DNA of 64,000 nucleotides from Aurantiochytrium sp. KH105 (taxonomy: Eukaryota > Sar > Bigyra > Thraustochytrida > Thraustochytriidae): contig BGKB01000192.1 of assembly GCA_003116975.1 (NCBI GenBank), positions 1 through 64,000 of the forward strand, given 5' to 3'. The first letter of the stretch is position 1, and each line of letters opens with the position of its first letter. The position numbers and the translations under genes were made by a program. The notes beneath the pieces were generated by a model. That model was not told the origin of the DNA. It ran no database searches and saw nothing but the letters and a program-made list of their open reading frames with translations. Shown here piece by piece: positions 20,081 to 28,534 of this stretch.

Positions 20081-20851
20081 ATGTCAAGCGAGGATGAAGG
20101 CGACGACAGCCCTGGGCAGCGTGCTGGCGTGAGCTGGCAACAACACACCCGGGAGCCCGTGCAGCGGTCTTTCCGGGTGCTCCCGGAAGGAGGGACGCTC
20201 GAGGTTCTGCGTCCATGTGGCGATCTCTACCGCCACGGCAAGGACGGCGACACCGGGAAAAGGAGAAAGACGCGCGGCGTTGCCTGCGACAGAGAGAACA
20301 CTGACGTTGACGATGATGCACTTGCGCGTTCCATTCGCGAATCGATGCTCTCTGCAAGTGCCCAAGATGCACTGCAACGGCTACGAGGCGGACCGCGTGC
20401 AACAAAGGATGACAGCTTGCAAGCTCAATTTCACGCTGCAGTGCGCAAGTCGACGGCCCAGAGTCAGGACGACGAAGCTCTTTTGAGTCTTGTCCTCCGT
20501 GTCATGACGCGCTTCCAATCTCCTTCGAAGTCAGATCTCCTCACGAGTGACGGACTCGGTTCGACGCAGCGAATGATGTGTGAGGAAAAACATCCGGCAA
20601 CATCTGACCGTGACGCGGAAACAGAGACGTATGAAAGCTCTGACTGCTTTGAAGACGTGTTTTTGGGAATGATGCAACATGTGAGCGCGTTTCCACAGGC
20701 GAGACGTGAAGGCGATGCAAGAGATCGCGAGTGTCTCGTGAAAGCTTTGCGCGAGGTCTTGCTTGACGCGAACTCTGTACTTTCCATTAAGGCGCGCTTC
20801 GCCGCTCTTCGTGCTACAAATGTTGGGTGCGATGGCGATGGCCTTTCTTGA
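20081..20851 (+). CDS. unrecognised acidic protein
   Basis: A 256-residue protein starting at ATG 20081 (MSSEDEGDDSPG). The N-terminus is acidic and disordered. Predicted helices occur at about 95-125 (DDALARSIRESMLSASAQDA) and 145-165, and again near the C-terminus (LVKALREVLLDANSV). There is no signal peptide, membrane segment or known motif. The open frame, plausible amino-acid mix and spacing from the upstream gene support coding. I do not recognise the family. The neighbour downstream is on the opposite strand and convergent. Confidence 0.6.
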   Translation: MSSEDEGDDSPGQRAGVSWQQHTREPVQRSFRVLPEGGTLEVLRPCGDLYRHGKDGDTGKRRKTRGVACDRENTDVDDDALARSIRESMLSASAQDALQRLRGGPRATKDDSLQAQFHAAVRKSTAQSQDDEALLSLVLRVMTRFQSPSKSDLLTSDGLGSTQRMMCEEKHPATSDRDAETETYESSDCFEDVFLGMMQHVSAFPQARREGDARDRECLVKALREVLLDANSVLSIKARFAALRATNVGCDGDGLS

Positions 20852-21115
20852 CGAATATTGCTGCCTTTCTGATCACTGAATGAGGCTTCAAACGTGAGAG
20901 GGACACATTTATGAATCTTTTGTTAAGGTGAATGCTGATGAGAACAGATGGGCAGCATATATGTCGAGCAAAGACTCCAAATGTGGCACAGGAGGACCAG
21001 ATGCTTTTCGTATCGCGTGAACACGCATGTCTGGCAAATTATTCTGGGCAAAAATCATTTCGTAGCAATCGTTTTCATTAGTTTCGTATTTGGCATGTGG
21101 CCGAAGTATCGTAGT

Positions 21116-22249
21116 CTAGTATCCATCTTCGAGCTCATAGGCAGCAAGAGGAAAGTCTGGATAAGGTGATGGCATGTGTCGGCGTCGACGACGGTGAGCT
21201 GCCAAGGTTTTGGACAGCTGGGATTGTGGTTTGGGCCTTGCAAGTCGTTGCAGACGCTTGACAGTGTCAATGTGAACGGCGCGTTTGTCTTGCAAGGTTT
21301 GAATGTATTTGTTTAGCATGCGCTCCTTCGCTTCGCTGTATGCTTCTGGGAGCTCGTGACGAAGCCGCGCTTCGGCGTGCATCTCGGCCTCAAGTGCAGC
21401 AATTTGATCCTCAGCTTTGGTCATTTTCGTCACTGCAAGCTTGATGCGACGAAGAATGCTCGATGGATCATAATTCTCCTCTTGTCGGTCTCGGTGGTCG
21501 TCATCGTCAACGTCATCATCGTTTTCATCCTCTGTTGTACGTGGGTAGATTCGCTCGTTTCGGGTATCTTCGTCGCCATCGTCGTTGTCTTGGTAAAAAT
21601 ACGTTTCGCTGTCACGAGTGGCGCCTCGAGAGGGTGGATGCCGACTTCCCTTTCGCAGGGGAGCGCTCGGACTGTGATGCGAGATATGGGCGTTGCTGAG
21701 CGTTTCAGGGTTGCTGCGCTCGAACTTGCGAGTGCCCTCGAGATCTTCGTCAGTTTCGGCACGCAGCCAGCCGAGGAGGATATCGCCAAGTCGCGTCGAG
21801 CGGCAAAGGCGCACAAAGGCTGCTGGCGAGAGCACCGCGCCGAGCCCGGGATCTGCAAAGCGTTCAAAGGTGCGTCCCGCGTCGAAGACATCAATCTGGT
21901 CTCCAACGAGCGAAATCATGTGCTTGAACTGGGCTGGAGTGACGACATCTGAGGCGCGGTGGACGCTTCTCGCGCCGAATCTCTCAAAGAGTCTTCCCGC
22001 AACAAAATCCGTGCTGCCGCGGTTTTTAAAGGCGGCGCGGCGGTCCGCGTGGAGGTCAAAGAGGACCTGCAGGAAGGCCTCCTGGGAGAGTCCACTGGCC
22101 TTGCGGTGGCGCTCAAAGACGCGACCAGCGTCGAAGGCGCGTAGGTCCTCGTGTTCGAGATCCTCGTCGAGACTTGCATCTTGTGGAGGCGCGTCTGTGT
22201 CGCGCGTGTCGCGCGTGTCGCGCAGCCCGTGGCTCGTGAAATTTTCCAT
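21116..22249 (-). CDS. protein with three degenerate EF-hand-like repeats and a C-terminal coiled coil
   Basis: A 377-residue protein. ATG 22249 (MENFTSHG) is chosen because the longer frame opens at TTG. Three copies of an FDAGRxFER motif (residues 39-47, 82-90, 122-130, period about 41-43) are each followed by an LSxxAFxxL helix, which looks like decayed EF-hand or HLH repeats without a full calcium loop. The middle is acidic (DNDDGDED, then DDDVDDDDH). Residues about 268-345 form a charged coiled coil. The tail is basic (HRRRRRH). The family is not recognised. A structural or calcium-related cytoskeletal role is possible but speculative. Confidence 0.65.
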   Translation of the reverse strand: MENFTSHGLRDTRDTRDTDAPPQDASLDEDLEHEDLRAFDAGRVFERHRKASGLSQEAFLQVLFDLHADRRAAFKNRGSTDFVAGRLFERFGARSVHRASDVVTPAQFKHMISLVGDQIDVFDAGRTFERFADPGLGAVLSPAAFVRLCRSTRLGDILLGWLRAETDEDLEGTRKFERSNPETLSNAHISHHSPSAPLRKGSRHPPSRGATRDSETYFYQDNDDGDEDTRNERIYPRTTEDENDDDVDDDDHRDRQEENYDPSSILRRIKLAVTKMTKAEDQIAALEAEMHAEARLRHELPEAYSEAKERMLNKYIQTLQDKRAVHIDTVKRLQRLARPKPQSQLSKTLAAHRRRRRHMPSPYPDFPLAAYELEDGY

Positions 22250-22388
22250 AGTGTCTGCGAGATCAATCAAGCTAGGGTTCGACTGGTGTTTTCAGGGGAG
22301 AGGCGGAAGGCACGGGCGCGGCTCGGGCGAGCAAACTGCTCGAGTCTGCTCTGCGCTTGCGGTGCTCTGCTCTGCGCTCGCAGTCCTC

Positions 22389-22447
22389 TGCGCTTGCGCT
22401 TGCGCTTGCGCTTGTGCTTGCGCTTGCGCTTGTGCTTGCGCTTGCGG
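22389..22447. repeat. (GCGCTT)n hexamer array
   Basis: About ten GCGCTT/GTGCTT units upstream of the EF-hand-like gene. Confidence 0.85.
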
Positions 22448-23234
22448 TGCTCTCAGGCTATTTTGCAGGGCTCGTATACGCAGTCAAAGCAAGTGACTAC
22501 ATTTGGGTTGCTCACAACCGTCATCGCAGAACGTCTGCGGAACATCTCCGGCACCAGCATTGGCGATGTGTGTCCGGTGTTCCTCCTGTTCTTCCGGGAA
22601 ATCCCGGCCGCCCTCCTTGACGCGCGGAATGTTCTTGCGAGCTGCTGCGGGGCGCGTCAGAGGCGGGTGCCCCCGCAGCGCTCGGACTTGTGTCGCCGCG
22701 GAAATCGCCACGAAAGCGCGCGGAATTGATCGTGCGAGGAATGCAGTAGTATAGTATCCTGTAGGGGCGCTTAGAGCTACTGGGCCTAGCCTAGGATGTT
22801 TGTGAGCTAGGCACTGCTACTGCTAGCGCCCTGACCCTCCGAGGCAGGTAACTAAAGGAGGCGACGGACCTCGGAGGAGGCAGCCGCGCCGAGGCCCGTC
22901 GCCTCCTCTGCATGCCTCCCTCCCTCCCTCTCTTCCTCCCTCCCTCGGCGCTTTGCCCGCGAGCTGCCAGCTTGCTTTCTCGCCTCGTAGCTTGCCGGGG
23001 CGTGCTGGAGGCGCGGCTGCCCTCGCATCGACCCGGCCAATGGCAAGTTGCGCGGTGCTTTCGCGGCGCTTCCGGCTCTGCTTTTTGTGGTCGCGCGCCT
23101 GCGAGGAGGCGACGGTGGAAAACGCGACACACGGGAGCGAGATGCCTCGCCTCTCTCTGCCGGCCGCCACTGTCCGCTGCAGATGCCCGCCGGGTCAACG
23201 CGCGGTCCGGCGTGTCAATGACCTTCCGGGGCCT

Positions 23235-23298
23235 GGCGTGCGTGCGTGCGTGCGTGCGTGCTTGCTTGCTTGCTTGCTTGCTTACTTGCTTGCTTGCT
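23235..23298. repeat. (GCGT)n then (GCTT)n tetranucleotides
   Basis: A run of TGCG units changes into TTGC units without a break, suggesting slippage plus point change. Confidence 0.85.
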
Positions 23299-23896
23299 CA
23301 TGTATAAGTTGCTTGCTTGTGTTGCTTGTTGCAGTTGCCTGCGTTGCTTGCGTCGCCCACGCTTGCCTGGTTGCTGTTGAAAGACACACACAGAGCAGTC
23401 GCAGTCGTGGCAAGGAGATGCGGCGCTCGCCATCGCTGCCGGGGCTGGTGTGGCTGTGGCTGGTGGTGTGGCTGGCCGTGGCACTGTGCGTGCATGCTGT
23501 GGCTGGCGGATGCGGTCACACTGCCACCGGCGGCAGCTGCCGAGTGCAGCTCGCCCTACCTAGCAGGTCGGTCAGTCGGCCTCGCCCGCTCCGCCGCTCC
23601 GGGCCGCGCCGCATTCCCGAGTCCCTGCCTCGCGCAGAGAGTCCCGTCTGCCTCTGCCTTGTTTCTTTTTTCTTTCTTTCATTCTTTCTTTCCTTCTTTC
23701 GTCTCGGCCTCGATGTCGCGATGCGAACCGCGAGGCGCAGACGCTGCGCATCACCTGCGAGGAGCTGCGGGCCCCGACCTGTGGAGGATCCAGGGCGCAA
23801 TGGGGAGGCACGTGCAGCTTGGACTATACCCACAGCTCGCCACAGACGCCCCTATCGTCTTCAGCCCTGACCTTCTGGCTCTGCCCTGCTCGGCTT

Positions 23897-23930
23897 TGCT
23901 CTGCTCTGCTCTGCTCTGCTCTGCTCTGCT
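23897..23930. repeat. (CTCTG)n pentanucleotide repeat
   Basis: The reverse complement of the CAGAG unit found at 15711-15760. About six units. Confidence 0.85.
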
Positions 23931-24621
23931 GTGCTTGTCTAGCTTGCTTGCTTGCTTGCTTCCGCGGCTTGCTTTGTGCTGAGCTTGCAGCCAGTCAGCC
24001 AGCTGGCAGCTGCAGTTGCCTTGGCTTGCCCTGCATGCTAGCTAGCTAGCTAGCAAGCTAGCCAGCTCATCGCGGCAGAGCCAGCCTCCCGAGCCAGCCC
24101 CCTCCGCCTCCCCTGCCTGCCGGTGTCTGTCAGTGTCTGTCTGTCTGTCAGTCTGCCTGTCCGCACTGCGCTGCGCGTGCGTGCTCGCCGAAATCCCCCG
24201 CGCCCTGGCGTGGCCTGGCCCGCCTCGGGTTCCTTTTCCAGGCGTGATGCGTCGTGGCGTTCGTCTCCGCAGTGCGTGCGACGGGGAGACAAGCAGCAGC
24301 AGTGCAGGGAACGAGTGCACGACTTGCGAAGATTCTAATTCATGTTGCTGTTGTTGGTTGATGAAGAATTTGATTGTGCTGCGCGCAGGGCCAGGAAACG
24401 GCAAGGAATTCCTGTCAGCCAGGCTGCCGGGCAGCTAGCTATAGCTAGCTAGCTAGCTGCCAGACAGAAGCCACAAACCCGCCAAACAACAACTATGCAG
24501 CCAGCCAGGCAGCTGGAGCGGTGCACGCGACCACGTGTGGTTGCAAGCTGCCAAGTTTCTTGGAATCCGGCCAGCGCGGAGCGGCCAACATGCGAGCGCC
24601 ACTTGCCATTGGTTGTCGCCA

Positions 24622-24650
24622 CATGCAACATGCAACATGCAACATGCAAC
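24622..24650. repeat. (ACATGCA)n heptamer repeat
   Basis: Four tandem units of 7 bp. Confidence 0.8.
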
Positions 24651-25153
24651 GTGGGAACGGGAGGAGAAGGTTTCCCTGCCCGCGGAGAAATTGAGAAGAA
24701 CGGGCGGGCGTGGTCCGGCTTCCCTCTCCTTCCTCCGGCCCTTCCTCTCCTCTCCTCTCCGCGCTCCCTCGCTCCCTCCCTCCGCCAGGTGCCGGTTTGC
24801 CCGCCGAATCCTCCCTCCTCCCGGGACCAGGCACGCGGCGCCGCTGCGAGACGCGCCGCGCCCTGGCGCCGCCAGCCCCCGCGCCGTCGCTCATGCCTGC
24901 CGTGGCCGCTGCTCTGCCGGAGCACAAGAAAGAAGCGCCGCCCCCGGGAGGAGGAGGAGGGGAGACGCCGCGAGTCTGAGACCTTCGCGCGGCGCTTCCC
25001 GGCGCTTCTTGGGCGGCCGACATTGGGCCGAGGCCGAATCCGCGCGGAGCATCGCAGCGGCCGTGGCGGGCGGCCAGCATGGATTGTGCAAGTCTGATTA
25101 GGCGCGGCGAGGCGAGGGCGCGTGAGGCCCAGCGGCCGCAAGGCGAACGGACG

Positions 25154-25196
25154 CATGGAATGGAATGGAATGGAATGGAATAAAATGGAATGGAAT
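25154..25196. repeat. (ATGGA)n pentanucleotide repeat
   Basis: About eight units with one interruption (TAAAA). Resembles the GGAAT unit of some animal satellites but is far too short to indicate contamination. Confidence 0.85.
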
Positions 25197-25477
25197 GCCA
25201 TCCAGGCAGCACGAGGGAGGATAGAGAGCAGCTGCCATATGGCTGCAGAGCGAGGGACTCGTCAGCGCCGGGCGGAGTGTGCGTGAGGCGACGGCCCCGC
25301 GGGGACAAATCCGAGAGCGCGCGCTCCGTGCCTTGCGCCTTCCTCGCTGCCGCTTGCGCTCCGTGCTCTGCGCCCTCCTCGCATGCCGCTTGCGCTCCGA
25401 GCCCGGAGCAGCCAGCACGGGCGCTGCAGAACTACACGCACATCAAGCGCATTCCATTCCTTTCTTTTTCCTTTCCT

Positions 25478-25491
25478 CCCCCCCCCCCCCC
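25478..25491. repeat. poly-C tract
   Basis: Fourteen C in a row after a polypyrimidine stretch; its length may vary between reads. Confidence 0.8.
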
Positions 25492-25838
25492 TGCCAAAAC
25501 GGCCCACAGCCGCGCGGGACCAGCGCGCGGGCGCTTCCAGAAGAAGCCGGGCTTCCTTCCTTTTGTCCTCCTCGTCGCCGCGCTCCGCGTCAGGGCGTGA
25601 GAGAGAGAGAGAGTGAGTGTGCGAGCGAGCACAAGCTCATGATGTGTAGTGCATGATGAGCGAGGGTCACATACGCGCGCAGCCAGGCAGCCAGGCCGGC
25701 ATGCAAGCAAAATCCAAACCCCCAACGCAAGAATCCAAAGCAAACCCCAAACTCCAAACAGCAAGCAAATCGAATCACAACAAGCTCGACTGTAAGTAGA
25801 GGAAGAACAAGCAAGCAAGCAAGCAAGCAACAGCAAGT

Positions 25839-28265
25839 ATGGCGATCCAGGAAGGTCAGGTCCAGGGCGAGGGCGCACAGGCCGCCGAGCCGCCAATGCT
25901 CGAGCCCAAGGTGATCAAGACCACCGCATCGGAGAGCGATGTGTCCGAGGCAGAGACCAAGATGAGCACCAGCAACAGCTCCGCGGCGCTCAACAACCTC
26001 GACGGCGCCGAGACCCGCTCGCGCGGCGGCTCCGTCGCCTCCCAGGCCACCGCCGCCATCCCACTCCTCGGCTTCGGCACCTTTAACGAGTTCAAAGACG
26101 GCGAGGCCGTCAAGGACGCCGTCAAGGTCGCCGTCAAGGAGGGCTACCGCATGTTCGACTGCGCTGCCCTCTACGGCAACGAAAAGGAGGTCGGCGAGGC
26201 CCTCCACGAGAGCGTCGAGGAGAACGAGGTCGAGCGCGAAGATCTCTTCATCTGCTCCAAGCTTTGGTGCTGGGACGCAGCACCCGAGGACGTCGAGGAT
26301 GCCTGCCGCCGCACCCTCGCCGATCTCCAGGTCGAGTACCTCGACGTGTACATGATGCATTGGCCCAACCGCATGGCCAAGGGCGGCAAGCTCGTCTCCA
26401 AGGACTACGGCGGCAAGTTCGACTACGAGGTCGTCCACGACGGTACCGACATCGAAAAGATCATGGAAACCTACCACGCCATGGAAAAGCTCGTCGACCT
26501 CGGCCTCGTCCGCGCCCTCGGCGTCTCCAACATGGGCCCCCGCACCCTTCAGGGTCTCCTCGCCCGCTGCGAGGTCCGCCCCCTCGTCCTCGAGGTCGAG
26601 ATGCACCCGTACCTCGCCCAGCCCAGCCTCCTCGAGCTCTGTCAGAACGAGGGCGTTAGCGTTATTGCCTACGCCCCCCTCGGCAAGGTCGGCTACCGCG
26701 ACGAGGGCCACCCCTCGCTCCTCGAGGACGAGACCATCCTCGACATTGCCGAGGAGACCGGCAAGGGCCCCGGCCAGATCCTCCTTCGCTGGGGCATCCA
26801 GCGCGGCACCTCCGTCATCCCCAAGAGCCTCCGCCCGGGTCGCATCGCCGCCAACCGTGACGTCCTCGACTGGCGTCTCACCGTCCCGCAAATGGAGCGC
26901 ATCGATGCCCTCGATCGCGGCTTCCGCTTCGTCAGCCCGCCCTGGTTTGACCTCGATACCGACTCCGAGTACTGCGTGCGCGGCGGACACCCCGGTACCC
27001 AGGCCTTCCGCACCCCTTGCGAGGTCGACGACAACGGATGCTTCCGCAACAAGTTCGAGCGCCCCGGCAAGTACCTTGAGACCGAGATTGTCATCCAGCG
27101 CGGCATTCTCGACAACCTCAAGACCATCGGCAAGACCATCATCCCTGAGGTCTCCCACGATGCCCCCAACTACCTCGTCACCGACGAGATCGTCGACAAC
27201 CTCTATGGTGACAAGGTGCTCCAGGGCTTCCGTGACTGCGGTCTCCAGATCGAGAAGATTGTCATCCCCTCGGCTGCCATGGACGACTCTGGCGAGCCTT
27301 CCACCGAGCCCTTCAAGAACAAGAAGCAGTACCACCGCATTGTCGACAGCATTCTCGCCACTGGCGTCTCCAAGCACACCTGCCTCATCTCCCTCGGTGG
27401 CGGCACCGTCGATAACATTACCGGCACCATCGCCGGTACCCTGTACCGCGGTATCCACCTCGTGACCATCCCCACCACCACCATGGGCATGTGCGACGCC
27501 TCGTGCGACTTCAAGAAGGCCTTCAACGTCTCGGACTTTGGCAAGAACCTCCTCGGCTGCTACTTCCCTGCCGACTACCTTGTCATGGACCCAGACTGCC
27601 TCAAGTCTCTCAGCGACCGCCACATTCTCAACGGTATCGCCGAGGCCCTCAAGCATGCTCTCTGCCAGTGCACGGACTTCACGGCTACCATTGTCGACCC
27701 GCTCCGTGATGCCGGCGAGGACAAGAGCAAGGTTCTCCGTGACGGTGACTACCTGCTCAAGCTCATCATCGAGTGCATGGAGAAGAAGGTGTCCACCCTC
27801 GGCCCTGCCTACAACGCTGAGCACGCCTACAACGAGATGGTCCCGCAGTACGGCCACGCCCCCGCACACGCCATCGAGCATCTCTCGTGGCACCACGGCA
27901 ACGACCCTCTCCTCCACGGTGAGGCCGTCGCCATCGGCATGTGCGTCTCTGCCGAGGTCGCCTACATTCTCGGCATCTGCGAAAAGTCTGTCGTCGACGA
28001 GCACTACGAGATCGTTGGTGCCACCGGCCTCCCCTGCTTCGTCCCGGACACCATGACCATTGACCAGGTCCTCGACACCCTCAAGTACGACAAGCACTTT
28101 GTCGGCGGCAAGGCCACCATGGGTCTCGCCAAGAAGATCGGCTGGATGGCCGCCAACGAGGAGAACGACTCGTACGCCTTTATGATCGACAACGAGACTC
28201 TCCGCACCGCTTTTGAGCGCAACATCGAGCGTCGCGAGAACCAGAGCCAGCAAAAGTCGGCATGA
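25839..28265 (+). CDS. aldo-keto reductase fused to DOIS/DHQS-like sugar-phosphate cyclase
   Basis: An 808-residue two-domain enzyme, intron-free from ATG 25839. After a disordered leader (1-68), residues about 72-385 are an aldo-keto reductase: GFGTF near the start and a complete tetrad D107, Y112, K141, H174 with canonical spacing. Residues about 415-795 are a sugar-phosphate cyclase of the dehydroquinate synthase fold: NAD-binding GGG (520-522), PTT at 545-547, E602 in GIAEALKH with K605, H677 in AHAIE and H693 in HGEAVAIGM, so the metal triad is intact. Asn526, in place of the Asp typical of AroB, and RGIxLVxxPTT resemble 2-deoxy-scyllo-inosose synthases more than shikimate enzymes (family comparison from memory). 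Inference: the cyclase makes a cyclitol ketone from a sugar phosphate, and the reductase handles the ketone or a precursor. Strong C-ending codon bias suggests high expression. No targeting peptide is evident. Confidence 0.88.
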   Translation: MAIQEGQVQGEGAQAAEPPMLEPKVIKTTASESDVSEAETKMSTSNSSAALNNLDGAETRSRGGSVASQATAAIPLLGFGTFNEFKDGEAVKDAVKVAVKEGYRMFDCAALYGNEKEVGEALHESVEENEVEREDLFICSKLWCWDAAPEDVEDACRRTLADLQVEYLDVYMMHWPNRMAKGGKLVSKDYGGKFDYEVVHDGTDIEKIMETYHAMEKLVDLGLVRALGVSNMGPRTLQGLLARCEVRPLVLEVEMHPYLAQPSLLELCQNEGVSVIAYAPLGKVGYRDEGHPSLLEDETILDIAEETGKGPGQILLRWGIQRGTSVIPKSLRPGRIAANRDVLDWRLTVPQMERIDALDRGFRFVSPPWFDLDTDSEYCVRGGHPGTQAFRTPCEVDDNGCFRNKFERPGKYLETEIVIQRGILDNLKTIGKTIIPEVSHDAPNYLVTDEIVDNLYGDKVLQGFRDCGLQIEKIVIPSAAMDDSGEPSTEPFKNKKQYHRIVDSILATGVSKHTCLISLGGGTVDNITGTIAGTLYRGIHLVTIPTTTMGMCDASCDFKKAFNVSDFGKNLLGCYFPADYLVMDPDCLKSLSDRHILNGIAEALKHALCQCTDFTATIVDPLRDAGEDKSKVLRDGDYLLKLIIECMEKKVSTLGPAYNAEHAYNEMVPQYGHAPAHAIEHLSWHHGNDPLLHGEAVAIGMCVSAEVAYILGICEKSVVDEHYEIVGATGLPCFVPDTMTIDQVLDTLKYDKHFVGGKATMGLAKKIGWMAANEENDSYAFMIDNETLRTAFERNIERRENQSQQKSA

Positions 28266-28534
28266 TCCATTGTGCCCTCGCCGCACTCTGACTTGCTTGA
28301 ATCATCACACAATTTTTCTCCGTAAACTAGGCCTAAAACACAAAACATAGAATCCTTTTCGTATCAGTCTACGTATACCTACCACACCTTCTATACCACA
28401 GACCATCAGATTCATTTTTCATTGCCTTATCATCTTTTGATGCAAAATTACTTGCCACCGTGGAAAAGTCACGCCAACTTGCAGTCGTTGACAAACAATT
28501 TGTGAAGCGCAACAAAAGAAAAAAGGGAAATATT
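28266..28534. other. convergent 3' spacer
   Basis: A 269-nt AT-richer spacer between two stop codons, with CTAGGCCTA at 28327-28335. Both 3' ends must fall here. No clear polyadenylation consensus is seen. Confidence 0.4.
28327..28335. promoter_or_regulatory. CTAGGCCTR motif in a 3' spacer
   Basis: CTAGGCCTA between two convergent genes. This location does not fit a promoter role. Confidence 0.2.

Larger units (their letters stand above)
22250..25838. other. 3.6-kb gene-free island rich in microsatellites
   Basis: Open frames of 200-305 codons exist on both strands, but they are made of low-complexity Arg/Ala/Cys/Leu runs created by simple repeats and high GC, and none has a domain. Distinct short repeats line the region (listed separately), and polypyrimidine and poly-C tracts are common. 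One frame from ATG 23418 begins with a signal-peptide-like stretch but runs into repeats. The right end must hold the promoter of the AKR-cyclase gene, and the left end that of the EF-hand-like gene. Confidence 0.55.

Noticed and set aside
23418-23870. Frame opening with a signal-peptide-like sequence
   Set aside because: It runs directly into polypyrimidine-derived Phe/Ser/Leu strings. No conserved domain follows, so the hydrophobic start is probably chance.
25154-25196. GGAAT-type repeat as a sign of human satellite contamination
   Set aside because: Only about eight units, embedded in sequence continuous with the host gene block.
25590-28286. 898-codon open frame antisense to the AKR-cyclase gene
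   Set aside because: It mirrors a gene with strong C-ending codon bias, which removes stops from the opposite strand. It is Gly/Val/Asp/Leu-rich with no domain, while the plus strand has full active sites.
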